Of a DNA stretch of 64,000 nt, positions 19,956 through 27,639 are shown in pieces (the first letter of the stretch is position 1; each line of letters begins with the position of its first letter). Source of the stretch: Marinobacter sp. EhC06 (lineage in GTDB: Bacteria > Pseudomonadota > Gammaproteobacteria > Pseudomonadales > Oleiphilaceae). The notes under the pieces are model-generated. The model saw nothing but the letters and a program-made list of their open reading frames with translations. It had not been told where the DNA came from and ran no database searches. The stretch covers positions 1,234,910 to 1,298,909 of the forward strand of contig NZ_LXYO01000023.1 of the NCBI RefSeq assembly GCF_001650915.1. The letters run 5' to 3'. The position numbers and the translations under genes were made by a program.

Positions 19956-20864
19956 TCACGCATCCGTGCCGTCTTCTTCATCCTGTGAGACCAGCGCCCG
20001 GAAGCTCTCATGTTCACGTAGCTGGTCAAAACTCACGTCTACGGAAGCATCGTCGCGGTATGCCTCCGAAATTTCAATAGCTTTCTTCAAGGTACTGACT
20101 GCGTCCTCCCAGCGGCCGATTTCCGCATAGGCGCATGCCAGCTGATAGTGCGCGTGGCCATTATCCGGTGCAAGTTTCAGTGCTCGCTGGCAGAGACTGA
20201 TGGCCCACAGCGGTTCCTGCATTTCCAGAACGGCGTCGGCCTTGTAGCTCAAAGCCTCCACATCATCCGGGCGAAGATCCAGAATCTGATCGTAGGCAGC
20301 GATCTTGTTCTGGTGTGAGGTTTCCTGGCTGGCTTTGAGCCAAAGGGAATGCACTTCGTTAGTGCGCTCAATCTCGGCCTGGTTCTGGTGGATAATGTCG
20401 GATTTCTGCTTCAGCTGTTCTTCGATGAATTCGAGTCGCTTCTCGTATTCAATCACCAATTCGTTAACCCGCTTTTCCGCCAGGCTGGTTAGCTGGTTCC
20501 GCATATCCCGGATGGAATTCCAGCCGATAACCACGAGAATGGATGTGGCGCCCGCTATCAGGTAAAAGAAGTAGGTAACAGTGTCAGTGGCGTAGGACAT
20601 GGTTTTGTCGGCAACCGACAGTTCCTTGTCGACCACCTTTTCGATCAGTTCCGCCCGGGTGTTTTGCATCTCCTTGCGAAGTGCCTTGCTTTCCTCAAGC
20701 AAATACAGCTCCACGAAGGGTGTGTACATGGGCTCTTCCAGGGTCTTGATGCTCTCTTCCAGGTCTTCCGCGGTGAGCTCTTTTTCAGGTCCCAGCTCAT
20801 CCTGGCCATAGAGGGTGCCGGCGAATGTCGTCATGAAAAGAAAAGGCAGCAAAAACTTGATCAT
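19956..20864 (-). CDS. Membrane-anchored TPR protein
   Basis: A 302-residue protein of unknown function. I start it at the ATG at 20864, which gives a signal-type N-terminus (MIKFLLPFLFMTTFAGTLYG); the frame is open 37 codons more but those codons overlap the divergent promoter region. After an acidic helical stretch there is one membrane segment (about residues 98-118, TYFFYLIAGATSILVVIGW), then a coiled coil (about 125-175, rich in Glu/Gln/Lys) and at least two TPR-like helical pairs (AHYQLACAYAEIGRWEDAV). It could be a scaffold at the inner membrane. No operon partner is evident. Confidence 0.7.
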   Translation of the reverse strand: MIKFLLPFLFMTTFAGTLYGQDELGPEKELTAEDLEESIKTLEEPMYTPFVELYLLEESKALRKEMQNTRAELIEKVVDKELSVADKTMSYATDTVTYFFYLIAGATSILVVIGWNSIRDMRNQLTSLAEKRVNELVIEYEKRLEFIEEQLKQKSDIIHQNQAEIERTNEVHSLWLKASQETSHQNKIAAYDQILDLRPDDVEALSYKADAVLEMQEPLWAISLCQRALKLAPDNGHAHYQLACAYAEIGRWEDAVSTLKKAIEISEAYRDDASVDVSFDQLREHESFRALVSQDEEDGTDA

Positions 20865-20977
20865 CGGGCGCAATCCGTCCGTCTGTCTGTCGAAAAGAAA
20901 TAAAGTCGTGACCTTAGCATAGTGGCTGGCCGAAAAAATGCCGGGAATCTCCCTGACTTGCAATTCTCGGTACAAAG

Positions 20978-20996
20978 ACCTCTAATAGTTAGGGGT
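20978..20996. promoter_or_regulatory. Candidate MarR operator
   Basis: Near-perfect palindrome ACCTCTAA-TAG-TTAGGGGT (7 of 8 positions paired) 37 bases before the MarR-type gene and close to the divergent TPR gene. Palindromes of this size upstream of marR-type genes are commonly autoregulatory sites; the link here is inferred. Confidence 0.45.
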
Positions 20997-21032
20997 ATAA
21001 ATAAATTGCCAATACCGAATCGGAGTATTGCT

Positions 21033-21527
21033 GTGAATAGTTATGAAGATGTGCTGGTGGCTTTAAGACGTGTCATCCGGGCGACAGACCTTCACTCAAA
21101 GCGGCTGAGCAAGCATGCCGGGCTGACCGGGCCACAGTTGCTGATCATGAGAACGATTCGGGATCTTGGCGAAGTGACCATCGGCACCATTGCCGACAAG
21201 GTCAGTCTTAGCCAGGCAACGGTAACGACGATTCTGGACCGGCTCGAGCACCGGAATCTGGTGTACCGGGTACGCAGCACTCAGGACAAGCGGAAGGTGC
21301 ATGCTCACCTGACCGACGAAGGGGCGGATCTGCTGGCCCGGGCGCCGAATCCGCTGCAGGAGGATTTCATCAAGAAATTCCAGAGCCTGGCAGAGTGGGA
21401 GCAGACCATGATTCTGGCCTCACTTCAGCGGGTGGCCAATATGATGGATGCCGATGATATTGATGCGTCGCCGGTGCTGACCGTGGGGTCGGTTCTGAAG
21501 GACGACGGGTGGAAAGAGAAAGCCTGA
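21033..21527 (+). CDS. MarR family transcriptional regulator
   Basis: A 164-residue winged-helix regulator. The GTG at 21033 with CGGAG at 21021-21025 gives a compact N-terminus (MNSYEDVLVALRRVIRATD); the frame is open upstream but without another good site. The DNA-binding part shows LTGPQLLIMRTIRDLGEVTIGTIA, the recognition helix SQATVTTILDRLEHRNLV and the wing RVRSTQDKRKVHAHLT, all typical of MarR. Ligand and targets are unknown. It is flanked by the divergent TPR gene and by two palindromic repeats before lon. Confidence 0.88.
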   Translation: MNSYEDVLVALRRVIRATDLHSKRLSKHAGLTGPQLLIMRTIRDLGEVTIGTIADKVSLSQATVTTILDRLEHRNLVYRVRSTQDKRKVHAHLTDEGADLLARAPNPLQEDFIKKFQSLAEWEQTMILASLQRVANMMDADDIDASPVLTVGSVLKDDGWKEKA

Positions 21528-21534
21528 GCAATGG

Positions 21535-21571
21535 TGTCGGATTACGACCCGTTGGGTCTAATCCGACCTAC
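21535..21571 (-). repeat. GTAGGTCGG-family palindromic repeat, copy 2
   Basis: Read on the minus strand it starts GTAGGTCGGATTAG and ends GTAATCCGAC, with a longer GACCCAACGGGTC loop. It faces copy 3 in inverted orientation between the convergent MarR and lon genes. Confidence 0.8.
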
Positions 21572-21590
21572 AATTCAGCTATCCAAACTC

Positions 21591-21622
21591 GTAGGTCGGA
21601 TTAGCGAAGCGTAATCCGACAA
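21591..21622 (+). repeat. GTAGGTCGG-family palindromic repeat, copy 3
   Basis: Starts GTAGGTCGGATTAGCG and ends CGTAATCCGAC. With copy 2 it forms an inverted pair separated by 19 bases, which can also pair with each other as a larger hairpin, possibly a bidirectional terminator for MarR and lon. Confidence 0.82.
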
Positions 21623-21633
21623 ACCCGCTTCCA

Positions 21634-24099
21634 TCAATGCACCGAAGACCCGCTCTTGGGCTTATTGCCAAAGCACACCTGGAACACATCGCTGTAATGC
21701 TTGGCGAAGTTCACCACCAGACCTTCCTTAAGATACTCCGGCAGTTCTTCATAGTCGCCACGGTTCGCTTCCGGCAAGATCAGGTTGCTGATTTTCTGCC
21801 GGCGCGCCGCAATGACCTTCTCCCGAATACCGCCCACCGGCAGCACCTGTCCGGTCAGCGTAAGCTCACCGGTCATGGCGATGTTTTGCTGCGGCGCTTC
21901 TTTGCGGGCGATGGACAGCAGTGCGGTGGCCATGGTGACTCCGGCGCTCGGGCCGTCTTTGGGCGTGGCTCCCTCGGGTACGTGCAGGTGCACGAAGGAT
22001 TTGTCGAAGAAAGTCGGGTCGCCCTTGAAGCGTCTTAGGTTGGATGACACATAGCTGTAGGCGATCTCGGCGGACTCCTTCATCACATCCCCCAACTGAC
22101 CGGTCAGTTTGAAGCCGCGCTGAGAGCTGTGGATTCTGGATGCCTCGATGCTCAGCGTGGCCCCGCCCATGGCGGTCCAGGCCAGGCCGGTGACGACGCC
22201 GGTGCCTTTGAGGGATCTCTCTTTCTTGAACGATGGCTGCCCGAGGTAACTCTGCAGATCCGAAACACCCACCTTCACCGGTTGGTCCGGGTTCTCCAGC
22301 AGCTTCACGATGCCCTTGCGCAGTATCTTGTGAAGCAGCTTTTCCAGGCTCCGCACGCCAGCTTCGCGGGCATAGCCCTCAATAACCTGCTTGATGGCGG
22401 CGTCGGTGATGTTGAACTGCTTTTTCAGCAGGCCGGCCCGCTTCAGGAGTCTGGGTAGCAGGTAATGCTTGGCGATGGCCAGTTTTTCTTCCGCGATGTA
22501 ACCGGACAGGCGAATCACGTCCATCCGGTCGAGCAGTGGCCGCGGAATCGTATCGAGCTGGTTGGCGGTACAGATGAACAGAACCTTGGACAGGTCCATG
22601 CGGACATCCAGATAGTGGTCCAGGAAGTCGCGGTTCTGTTCCGGGTCCAGGGTCTCCAGCAGGGCTGAAGCAGGGTCGCCCTGGAAAGACGCACCGATCT
22701 TGTCGATTTCATCCAGCATGATGACAGGGTTCGCCACCTTGGAGTCTTTCAGCGCCTGGACAAACTTGCCCGGCATGGCGCCGATGTAGGTGCGTCGATG
22801 GCCTTTGATTTCAGCTTCATCCCTCATGCCACCAACGCTGAAGCGGTAGAATTTCCGGCCCAGTGCATCCGCCACAGAGTGGCCGATTGATGTCTTGCCG
22901 ACGCCGGGCGGGCCCACCAACAGGAGGATGGAGCCGCTGACCTCGCCCTTGAAGGTCCCTTCGGCCAGGAACTCGATGATGCGATCTTTTACATCGTCCA
23001 GGCCGTCGTGATCCCGGTCCAGAATCCGGCGGGCTTCGGCCAGATCGAAGTGGTCTTCCGAGTGGACGCCCCAGGGAACCTGGGTCAGCCAGTCCAGATA
23101 ATTACGGGTGACGCCATATTCCGGCGAACCCTGTTCCAGCACCTGCAGTTTTTCGATTTCATCGTTGAAGCGCTCCTTAACCGCCTCGGGCGGGTTGAGC
23201 TCCGCCATGCGTTGCTGGAAACGCTCCACATCTGCGGTCTTGTCGTCTTTGGCCATTCCCAGCTCGCGCTGAATGACCTTGAGTTGTTCCTTCAGGAAAA
23301 ACTCGCGCTGATGTTTTTGGACCTTGGCGTTTACCTCTTCGCTGATTTCCGACTGCAGCCGGGCGACTTCCTGCTCCTTGCGCATCAGCAACAGGACCTT
23401 CTCCATGCGGCGGAGCAGGGGCACGGTGTCGAGCACGTCCTGCAGTTCATTGCCCGGGGCACTGGTCATAGAGGCGCCGAAATCGGCAAGCGGGGAGCTG
23501 TCGTCCGGGCCGAACCGGGACAGGTATTGTTTTACCTCTTCGCCATAGAGAGGGTTGGTGCGCAGCAGCTCCTTGATCGCGCTGATTATGGCCAGGGTGT
23601 AGGCCTTGAGCTCGTCTGCGTCTTCTTCCGGTTCTGTCGGGTATTCAACTTCCACCAGGTAGGGCGGCTTGCGACGCAGCCACTGGACGATCCGGAAGCG
23701 CTGCAAACCCTGAGCAATAAACTGGACCTTACCACTGTCGTTCTGGGCATGATGCACGCGCACGGCGCAGCCCACCGTCTCCAGCTGTTCACTGGCAGGG
23801 ATGCCGTCTTCCGTTTCCTGCTCTTCCACAAAACAGATGCCCATGACCTTGTGATCGGTCTCGCCGACCCGTTTCAGGGTTTCCTGCCACGGATTCTGGT
23901 TCACCACGACCGGCTGAACCTGGGCCGGAAAGAAAGGCCGGTTCGAAACGGGCAGCACATACATGCGCCGGGGCATCATCTGCTGGGGCAGGGCGAGGCT
24001 TTTGCTATGCTCGTCCTTGCCGATGTATTCGGTCACGTCCTCTTCGAATTCCTCAAGTGAATCGTTTTGCGTGTCATCATTCATGCCGCGAGCATCCAT
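21634..24099 (-). CDS. lon: ATP-dependent Lon protease
   Basis: Lon is a hexameric AAA+ protease that degrades misfolded and regulatory proteins. The 821-residue protein has the N-terminal substrate domain (MYVLPVSNRPFFP onwards), a coiled-coil region, the ATPase with Walker A GPPGVGKTS and Walker B PVIMLDEIDKI, and the protease domain with the catalytic Ser in PKDGPSAGVTM and Lys in GGIREKVIAA. The acidic N-terminal extension (about 40 residues) is longer than in E. coli Lon. The start could also be the internal Met6. It diverges from cnoX, and a heat-shock-like promoter is visible upstream. Confidence 0.95.
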   Translation of the reverse strand: MDARGMNDDTQNDSLEEFEEDVTEYIGKDEHSKSLALPQQMMPRRMYVLPVSNRPFFPAQVQPVVVNQNPWQETLKRVGETDHKVMGICFVEEQETEDGIPASEQLETVGCAVRVHHAQNDSGKVQFIAQGLQRFRIVQWLRRKPPYLVEVEYPTEPEEDADELKAYTLAIISAIKELLRTNPLYGEEVKQYLSRFGPDDSSPLADFGASMTSAPGNELQDVLDTVPLLRRMEKVLLLMRKEQEVARLQSEISEEVNAKVQKHQREFFLKEQLKVIQRELGMAKDDKTADVERFQQRMAELNPPEAVKERFNDEIEKLQVLEQGSPEYGVTRNYLDWLTQVPWGVHSEDHFDLAEARRILDRDHDGLDDVKDRIIEFLAEGTFKGEVSGSILLLVGPPGVGKTSIGHSVADALGRKFYRFSVGGMRDEAEIKGHRRTYIGAMPGKFVQALKDSKVANPVIMLDEIDKIGASFQGDPASALLETLDPEQNRDFLDHYLDVRMDLSKVLFICTANQLDTIPRPLLDRMDVIRLSGYIAEEKLAIAKHYLLPRLLKRAGLLKKQFNITDAAIKQVIEGYAREAGVRSLEKLLHKILRKGIVKLLENPDQPVKVGVSDLQSYLGQPSFKKERSLKGTGVVTGLAWTAMGGATLSIEASRIHSSQRGFKLTGQLGDVMKESAEIAYSYVSSNLRRFKGDPTFFDKSFVHLHVPEGATPKDGPSAGVTMATALLSIARKEAPQQNIAMTGELTLTGQVLPVGGIREKVIAARRQKISNLILPEANRGDYEELPEYLKEGLVVNFAKHYSDVFQVCFGNKPKSGSSVH

Positions 24100-24167
24100 C
24101 CGGAAAGGTTGTGAATCCGCCCGGGACGGGCTGCTGAGTGGTTGTCCCGGAACGTTGCTTACTAGCT

Positions 24168-24195
24168 ATGTAACGGCAGATACGGTGATTTCAAG
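24168..24195 (-). promoter_or_regulatory. Possible heat-shock (sigma-32) promoter for lon
   Basis: On the minus strand, CTTGAAA (24195-24189) matches the sigma-32 -35 element exactly. About 14 bases on, TTACATA matches only the second half of the -10 element (CCCCATAT). Lon is a heat-shock gene in many bacteria, which supports the reading. Confidence 0.45.
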
Positions 24196-24218
24196 GAGTT
24201 GGCCTTGACTACCTGGCG

Positions 24219-24244
24219 CTTGAATTTCCACGACTTGGCCCCAT
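24219..24244 (+). promoter_or_regulatory. Heat-shock (sigma-32) promoter for cnoX
   Basis: CTTGAA (24219-24224), a 14-base spacer, then CCCCAT (24239-24244). Both elements and the spacing match the sigma-32 consensus. The predicted start of transcription is about 40 bases before the cnoX ATG. Confidence 0.75.
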
Positions 24245-24292
24245 GTCCCTGACAACTCCGAACGATTCATTCGACTTTTTCAGGTGCCCTGC

Positions 24293-25156
24293 ATGAGCAA
24301 TTCTCCCTACATTTTTGAAGCCACCATGGAAAACTTCCAGCAGAAGGTTATGGAAGCCTCTGCCAGCACGCCCATCCTGGTGGATGTCTGGGCCGAGTGG
24401 TGCGCTCCCTGCAAGCAGTTGATGCCGCTACTGGAAAAGCTTGCCGACGATTACCAGGGCGCGTTCATGCTGGCCAAGGTGAATGCAGACGAGCAGGAAC
24501 AGCTCACATCCAGCCTGGGTGTGCGCAGCCTGCCCACCGTCATCCTGGTCAAGAACGGCCAGGCCGTGGATGGCTTCAACGGCGCCCTGCCGGAGAGCGA
24601 AATCCGCAAGGTTCTGGACAAGCATGTGGAAGCTCCCAAGGAAGACCCTTACGAAAAGGCCCATCGGATCTGGGAAGAAGGGGACGTCGAGGGAGCGCTG
24701 GCCATCCTGTCCCAGATGAATCAGGAGGATCCGGAAAATCTGAAGGTCCTGATCGATCTGGCCCAGCTGAAGGCAGAAATGGGGGACCTGGAGACGGCTG
24801 AACAGGTGCTTGATAGCCTGCCGCCGGAAGAGAAGATGCAGCATCAGGCCAAGCAACTGGCGGCCCGGATCAAGTTTCTCAAGCAGTCTGCCGAGTTGCC
24901 ACCGATCAAGGATCTTGAGATGGCCCTTGAGCAGGATCCGAAAGACCCGAACGCACTGCACCAGTTGGCGCTTCATCACGTATTACAGGAAAATAACGCC
25001 GAGGCCATGGACCTGCTGATCCGCCTGATGCGGGTAGACAGCAAATACAAGGACGAAGTGGCCAAGACAACGCTGATTGAGCTGTTCGACAAGCTGGGCA
25101 ACAACAACCCGGATGTACGGACCTATCGCCGGAAGCTCTATACCCTGATGCACTGA
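24293..25156 (+). CDS. cnoX: Chaperedoxin CnoX (thioredoxin-TPR protein, YbbN)
   Basis: A 287-residue cytoplasmic protein with a thioredoxin domain (about 1-115) followed by TPR-like helices to the end. The thioredoxin site reads WAEWCAPCKQL with Cys37 and Cys40, and the cis-proline loop RSLPTVILVK is present. In E. coli, CnoX lacks a redox-active CXXC, whereas other bacterial homologues keep it; this one keeps it, so it could combine holdase and thiol-disulphide activity. The ATG at 24293 was preferred to a GTG three codons earlier. A sigma-32-type promoter lies upstream, consistent with a stress chaperone role beside Lon. Confidence 0.88.
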   Translation: MSNSPYIFEATMENFQQKVMEASASTPILVDVWAEWCAPCKQLMPLLEKLADDYQGAFMLAKVNADEQEQLTSSLGVRSLPTVILVKNGQAVDGFNGALPESEIRKVLDKHVEAPKEDPYEKAHRIWEEGDVEGALAILSQMNQEDPENLKVLIDLAQLKAEMGDLETAEQVLDSLPPEEKMQHQAKQLAARIKFLKQSAELPPIKDLEMALEQDPKDPNALHQLALHHVLQENNAEAMDLLIRLMRVDSKYKDEVAKTTLIELFDKLGNNNPDVRTYRRKLYTLMH

Positions 25157-25181
25157 TCGTTTGGCGTTAGCCAAATACAAC

Positions 25182-25214
25182 GTAGGTCGGGTGGAGCCCA
25201 AGGCGAAACCCGAC
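25182..25214 (+). repeat. GTAGGTCGG-family palindromic repeat, copy 4 (variant stem)
   Basis: Starts GTAGGTCGGGTGG and ends AAACCCGAC. Compared with copies 1-3 the stem changed from GTCGGATTA/TAATCCGAC to GTCGGGT/ACCCGAC, so both arms changed together. It lies between cnoX and the HNH gene. Confidence 0.75.
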
Positions 25215-25227
25215 TGGTATTTCCGCA

Positions 25228-25551
25228 ATGCTCATACTCCCGCCCCAACCCGACAACTGCGAACTTTGCGAACGCCCGGTTGCCAGGCTCACCCGGCACC
25301 ACCTGATACCCAAACACCTGCACCGCAAAAAACGCTTTCAGAAGCTGTTCTCCAAGGAAGATCTCATCACCCGAACGCTCTGGGTGTGCCGTCCCTGCCA
25401 CAACGCTATTCACAAAGCCCGTTCGGAATACGAGTTGGGTCTGTACTTCAACACCCGGGAAAAGCTGTTGGAGCTGGAGGAAATGCGGACGTTTGTTGAG
25501 TGGCTCAAGGACAAGCCGGAGGGGTTTGTGCCGAAGTTTCGAAGGGGCTGA
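25228..25551 (+). CDS. Small HNH endonuclease-like protein
   Basis: A 107-residue protein with a zinc-finger-like HNH fold: CELCERP supplies the first Cys pair, TRHHLIPKHLHRKKR gives the catalytic His-His, and VCRPCHNAIH gives the second Cys pair and the final His. This layout is common in small stand-alone HNH proteins of proteobacteria whose target is unknown. No clear ribosome binding site precedes the ATG at 25228, so translation may be weak or depend on a longer transcript from cnoX. A long palindromic terminator follows. Confidence 0.75.
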   Translation: MLILPPQPDNCELCERPVARLTRHHLIPKHLHRKKRFQKLFSKEDLITRTLWVCRPCHNAIHKARSEYELGLYFNTREKLLELEEMRTFVEWLKDKPEGFVPKFRRG

Positions 25552-25554
25552 ACG

Positions 25555-25592
25555 AAAGAGGGCCAGATGGGAGCTCCCATCTGGCCCTCTTT
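25555..25592. terminator. Bidirectional terminator (perfect 38-nt palindrome)
   Basis: The whole 38 bases are a perfect palindrome centred on GAG|CTC (arms AAAGAGGGCCAGATGGGAG). A and T runs on the two sides allow it to end both the HNH transcript and the convergent radical SAM gene. Confidence 0.88.
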
Positions 25593-25611
25593 GCACAAAG
25601 GCAATGAGCTT

Positions 25612-26976
25612 TTAGCCGTTGCCCTTCTTCATCTCTTCATACTCATCCTCAAAGAAGAATTTCTCTTCTCCGAAGGCCGGTTCCAGCTCATGCAACCAGG
25701 TCGCTGTCTCGCTGTACTTGGCAAAGAACGGGCGTTGTACCCAGTCCGGGTTGCGGCCCTGCAGGAAGCGCAGCACGAATACCTTCTCACCGTGGATTTC
25801 GGTGATGCCCTGAATCTCCACCTTGCCGGGGCCGGCGCTCATGGAGGGGCCGCGGGCGGTGCGGGCCAGGCCGCTGACCTTTTTCATGGCCTCCCGATAA
25901 ATGTGGAAGGCCTCAACCAAGGGCACTTCAAAGTAGTTTTTGGCGCCGGTGTCCCGCTCTACAAACATGTAGTAGGGGATGATGCCCAGCTGCACTTCTT
26001 TCTTCCACAGCTTGGCCCAGGCGTCGGCATCGTCGTTTACGTGCTTGATCAGCGGGCCTTGGGCGCGGATCTCGGCACCGGTGGCACGAATACGGCGGAT
26101 GGCCTCTTCGGCAATCTCGGTGGTGATTTCCTGCCAGTGGTTGTAGTGGGCCATGATGGCCACGTGTTTGCCGGCATCCACGAGACGGGCGAACAGGTCG
26201 ATCAGTTCGTCGGCATCCTTGTCGGTCACGAAGCGGTAGGGCCAAAAGGTGAGGGCCTTGGTGCCGATGCGAATGGTCTGGATGTGATCGAACTCCGGCT
26301 GCAGCAGCGGTTCCAGATACTGCACCAGGTTCTTGGTCTTCATGACCATCGGGTCACCGCCGGTTACCAGCAGGTCGGTTACCTCGGTGTGCTCCTGCAG
26401 GTAGCCGTGAAGCTTCTCAGCTTCGGTGCTGGCCATTTTCAGATCCTTGTCACCGACAAACTGCGCCCAGCGGAAACAGAAGGTGCAGTAGGAGTGGCAG
26501 GTTTGACCCTGGGCCGGAAAAAACAGCACCGTCTCGCGGTACTTATGCTGAACGCCGTCCAGCACTTCACCGTCCAGCTCCGGCATGTTCATTTCCATCT
26601 GGCCGGCCGGGTGCGGGTTCAGTTCATCCCGGATTTCCTTGGCGACGGCCTGGATCTCTTTCTTGTCGGCACCTTCCCGGTGCATTGTTGCCATGCGTTC
26701 GTAATGCTCGTCTTTCAACATGCCTTTCTGGGGGAAGACAAGCTGATAGATCGGGTCGTTGGGCACCTTGTCCCAGTTGATCAGTTCATTTATCACATAT
26801 TCGTTGACCCGAAATGGCAGCACGCTGGCTACCACTTTCATTTCAAACAGGGTCTCTTCAGGGAGATTCTGAATGACTTCAATCTTGTCGAGCTGGCGGT
26901 CCGTGTAGACCTTGAAACGCCGTTCCTCGAACTCCGTAGTGGGAATCCGGTTCGGAAAGGTGACGATGGAGTTCAT
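25612..26976 (-). CDS. KamA-family radical SAM protein (lysine 2,3-aminomutase-like)
   Basis: A 454-residue radical SAM enzyme. The iron-sulphur/SAM motif reads CHSYCTFCFR, with the aminomutase-type CxxxCxxC spacing. The SAM-binding VTGGDPMVM motif follows, and GPSMSAGPGKVEI near residue 385 may hold the PLP-binding lysine by analogy with lysine 2,3-aminomutase. It is longer than the EF-P enzyme EpmB (about 340 residues) because of a 120-residue N-terminal region. The substrate is unknown; a lysine or related amino acid is a guess. No beta-lysine acetyltransferase or epmA neighbour is present. A TGGTCCGACCA palindrome lies between its likely promoter and start. Confidence 0.8.
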   Translation of the reverse strand: MNSIVTFPNRIPTTEFEERRFKVYTDRQLDKIEVIQNLPEETLFEMKVVASVLPFRVNEYVINELINWDKVPNDPIYQLVFPQKGMLKDEHYERMATMHREGADKKEIQAVAKEIRDELNPHPAGQMEMNMPELDGEVLDGVQHKYRETVLFFPAQGQTCHSYCTFCFRWAQFVGDKDLKMASTEAEKLHGYLQEHTEVTDLLVTGGDPMVMKTKNLVQYLEPLLQPEFDHIQTIRIGTKALTFWPYRFVTDKDADELIDLFARLVDAGKHVAIMAHYNHWQEITTEIAEEAIRRIRATGAEIRAQGPLIKHVNDDADAWAKLWKKEVQLGIIPYYMFVERDTGAKNYFEVPLVEAFHIYREAMKKVSGLARTARGPSMSAGPGKVEIQGITEIHGEKVFVLRFLQGRNPDWVQRPFFAKYSETATWLHELEPAFGEEKFFFEDEYEEMKKGNG

Positions 26977-27639
26977 AGATCGCCCTCTGTTGGTGCCAAT
27001 GACAAAAAAGTGGTCCGACCACTTTTTCGGTGGTTAAAAATCAGGCAGGCGAGTATACATAAATCGGGAATTATTTTCAGGTCTAATAAAAAAGTTCCGG
27101 TAAATCAGGAAAATGCAGGAGAGTATCGGGCGGAAAATTCAATAAAAATCGCCAAATGCAGCGAATAAGCGGCGAATTGCAGTAAGTGGATCGTTTAGCG
27201 TGGTAATCAATTTTTCTGTTGATAAGAATGCTACGACATTGGTCGCAATCTGGTTGTCTGTTGGTCCAAAAACGGTCATTCTTCCGTAAGTAACCGAAAG
27301 AAGTCCGCTCGAAAAGGATGTTCGTAGGGCTTTGATTGAACTTGATAGCTAAAATGTAGTAAAAATACTACGTAATCAGGTGGGCCAATCCACGCACTTC
27401 GCCGGCGAGCCGGTCATCCTTTGGGCCAAAAGCCCGTGAATCGGGGGCGATCAGACAGGAAAAGTGTGAAAGCTGTTCTATGCTTTGTACAGGTTCTGTG
27501 TACTGGGAGCCGGTACACCTGTCAGGCTGAAAATACCCACAACAAAACACTGCATTCCATCGCAGCTTATCGACACCGCAACGCGCCAGGCTGCTGATCG
27601 TGGCGGCGCTGCACTTTTTGATGCCAAGGGGAGGGTTTG
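26977..27639. other. Long divergent intergenic region before aceE
   Basis: This 660-base stretch between the radical SAM gene and aceE is AT-rich by eye compared with its neighbours. It contains the operator-like palindrome at 27005-27027, a minus-strand TATACT hexamer at 27052-27057, and a second palindrome GTAGTA-N4-TACTAC (27356-27371) that could be an aceE control site. I find no open frame with a credible start and no recognised RNA gene. Confidence 0.55.
27005..27027. promoter_or_regulatory. GntR/FadR-type operator in front of the radical SAM gene
   Basis: Perfect palindrome with 11-bp arms, AAAAAGTGGTC-C-GACCACTTTTT. Its heart TGGTCCGACCA has the TGGTC-N-GACCA form also seen twice at the GlcC-like regulator (51511-51521 and 51629-51639). 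It lies downstream of the TATACT hexamer and 28 bases before the start codon, a position suited to repression. Confidence 0.65.

Noticed and set aside
25228..25551. HNH protein as part of a mobile intron or restriction system
   Set aside because: It is a stand-alone small gene with no methylase, reverse transcriptase or intron structure beside it.
25567..27168. Plus-strand frame of 533 codons
   Set aside because: Antisense to the radical SAM gene, which has clear active-site motifs.
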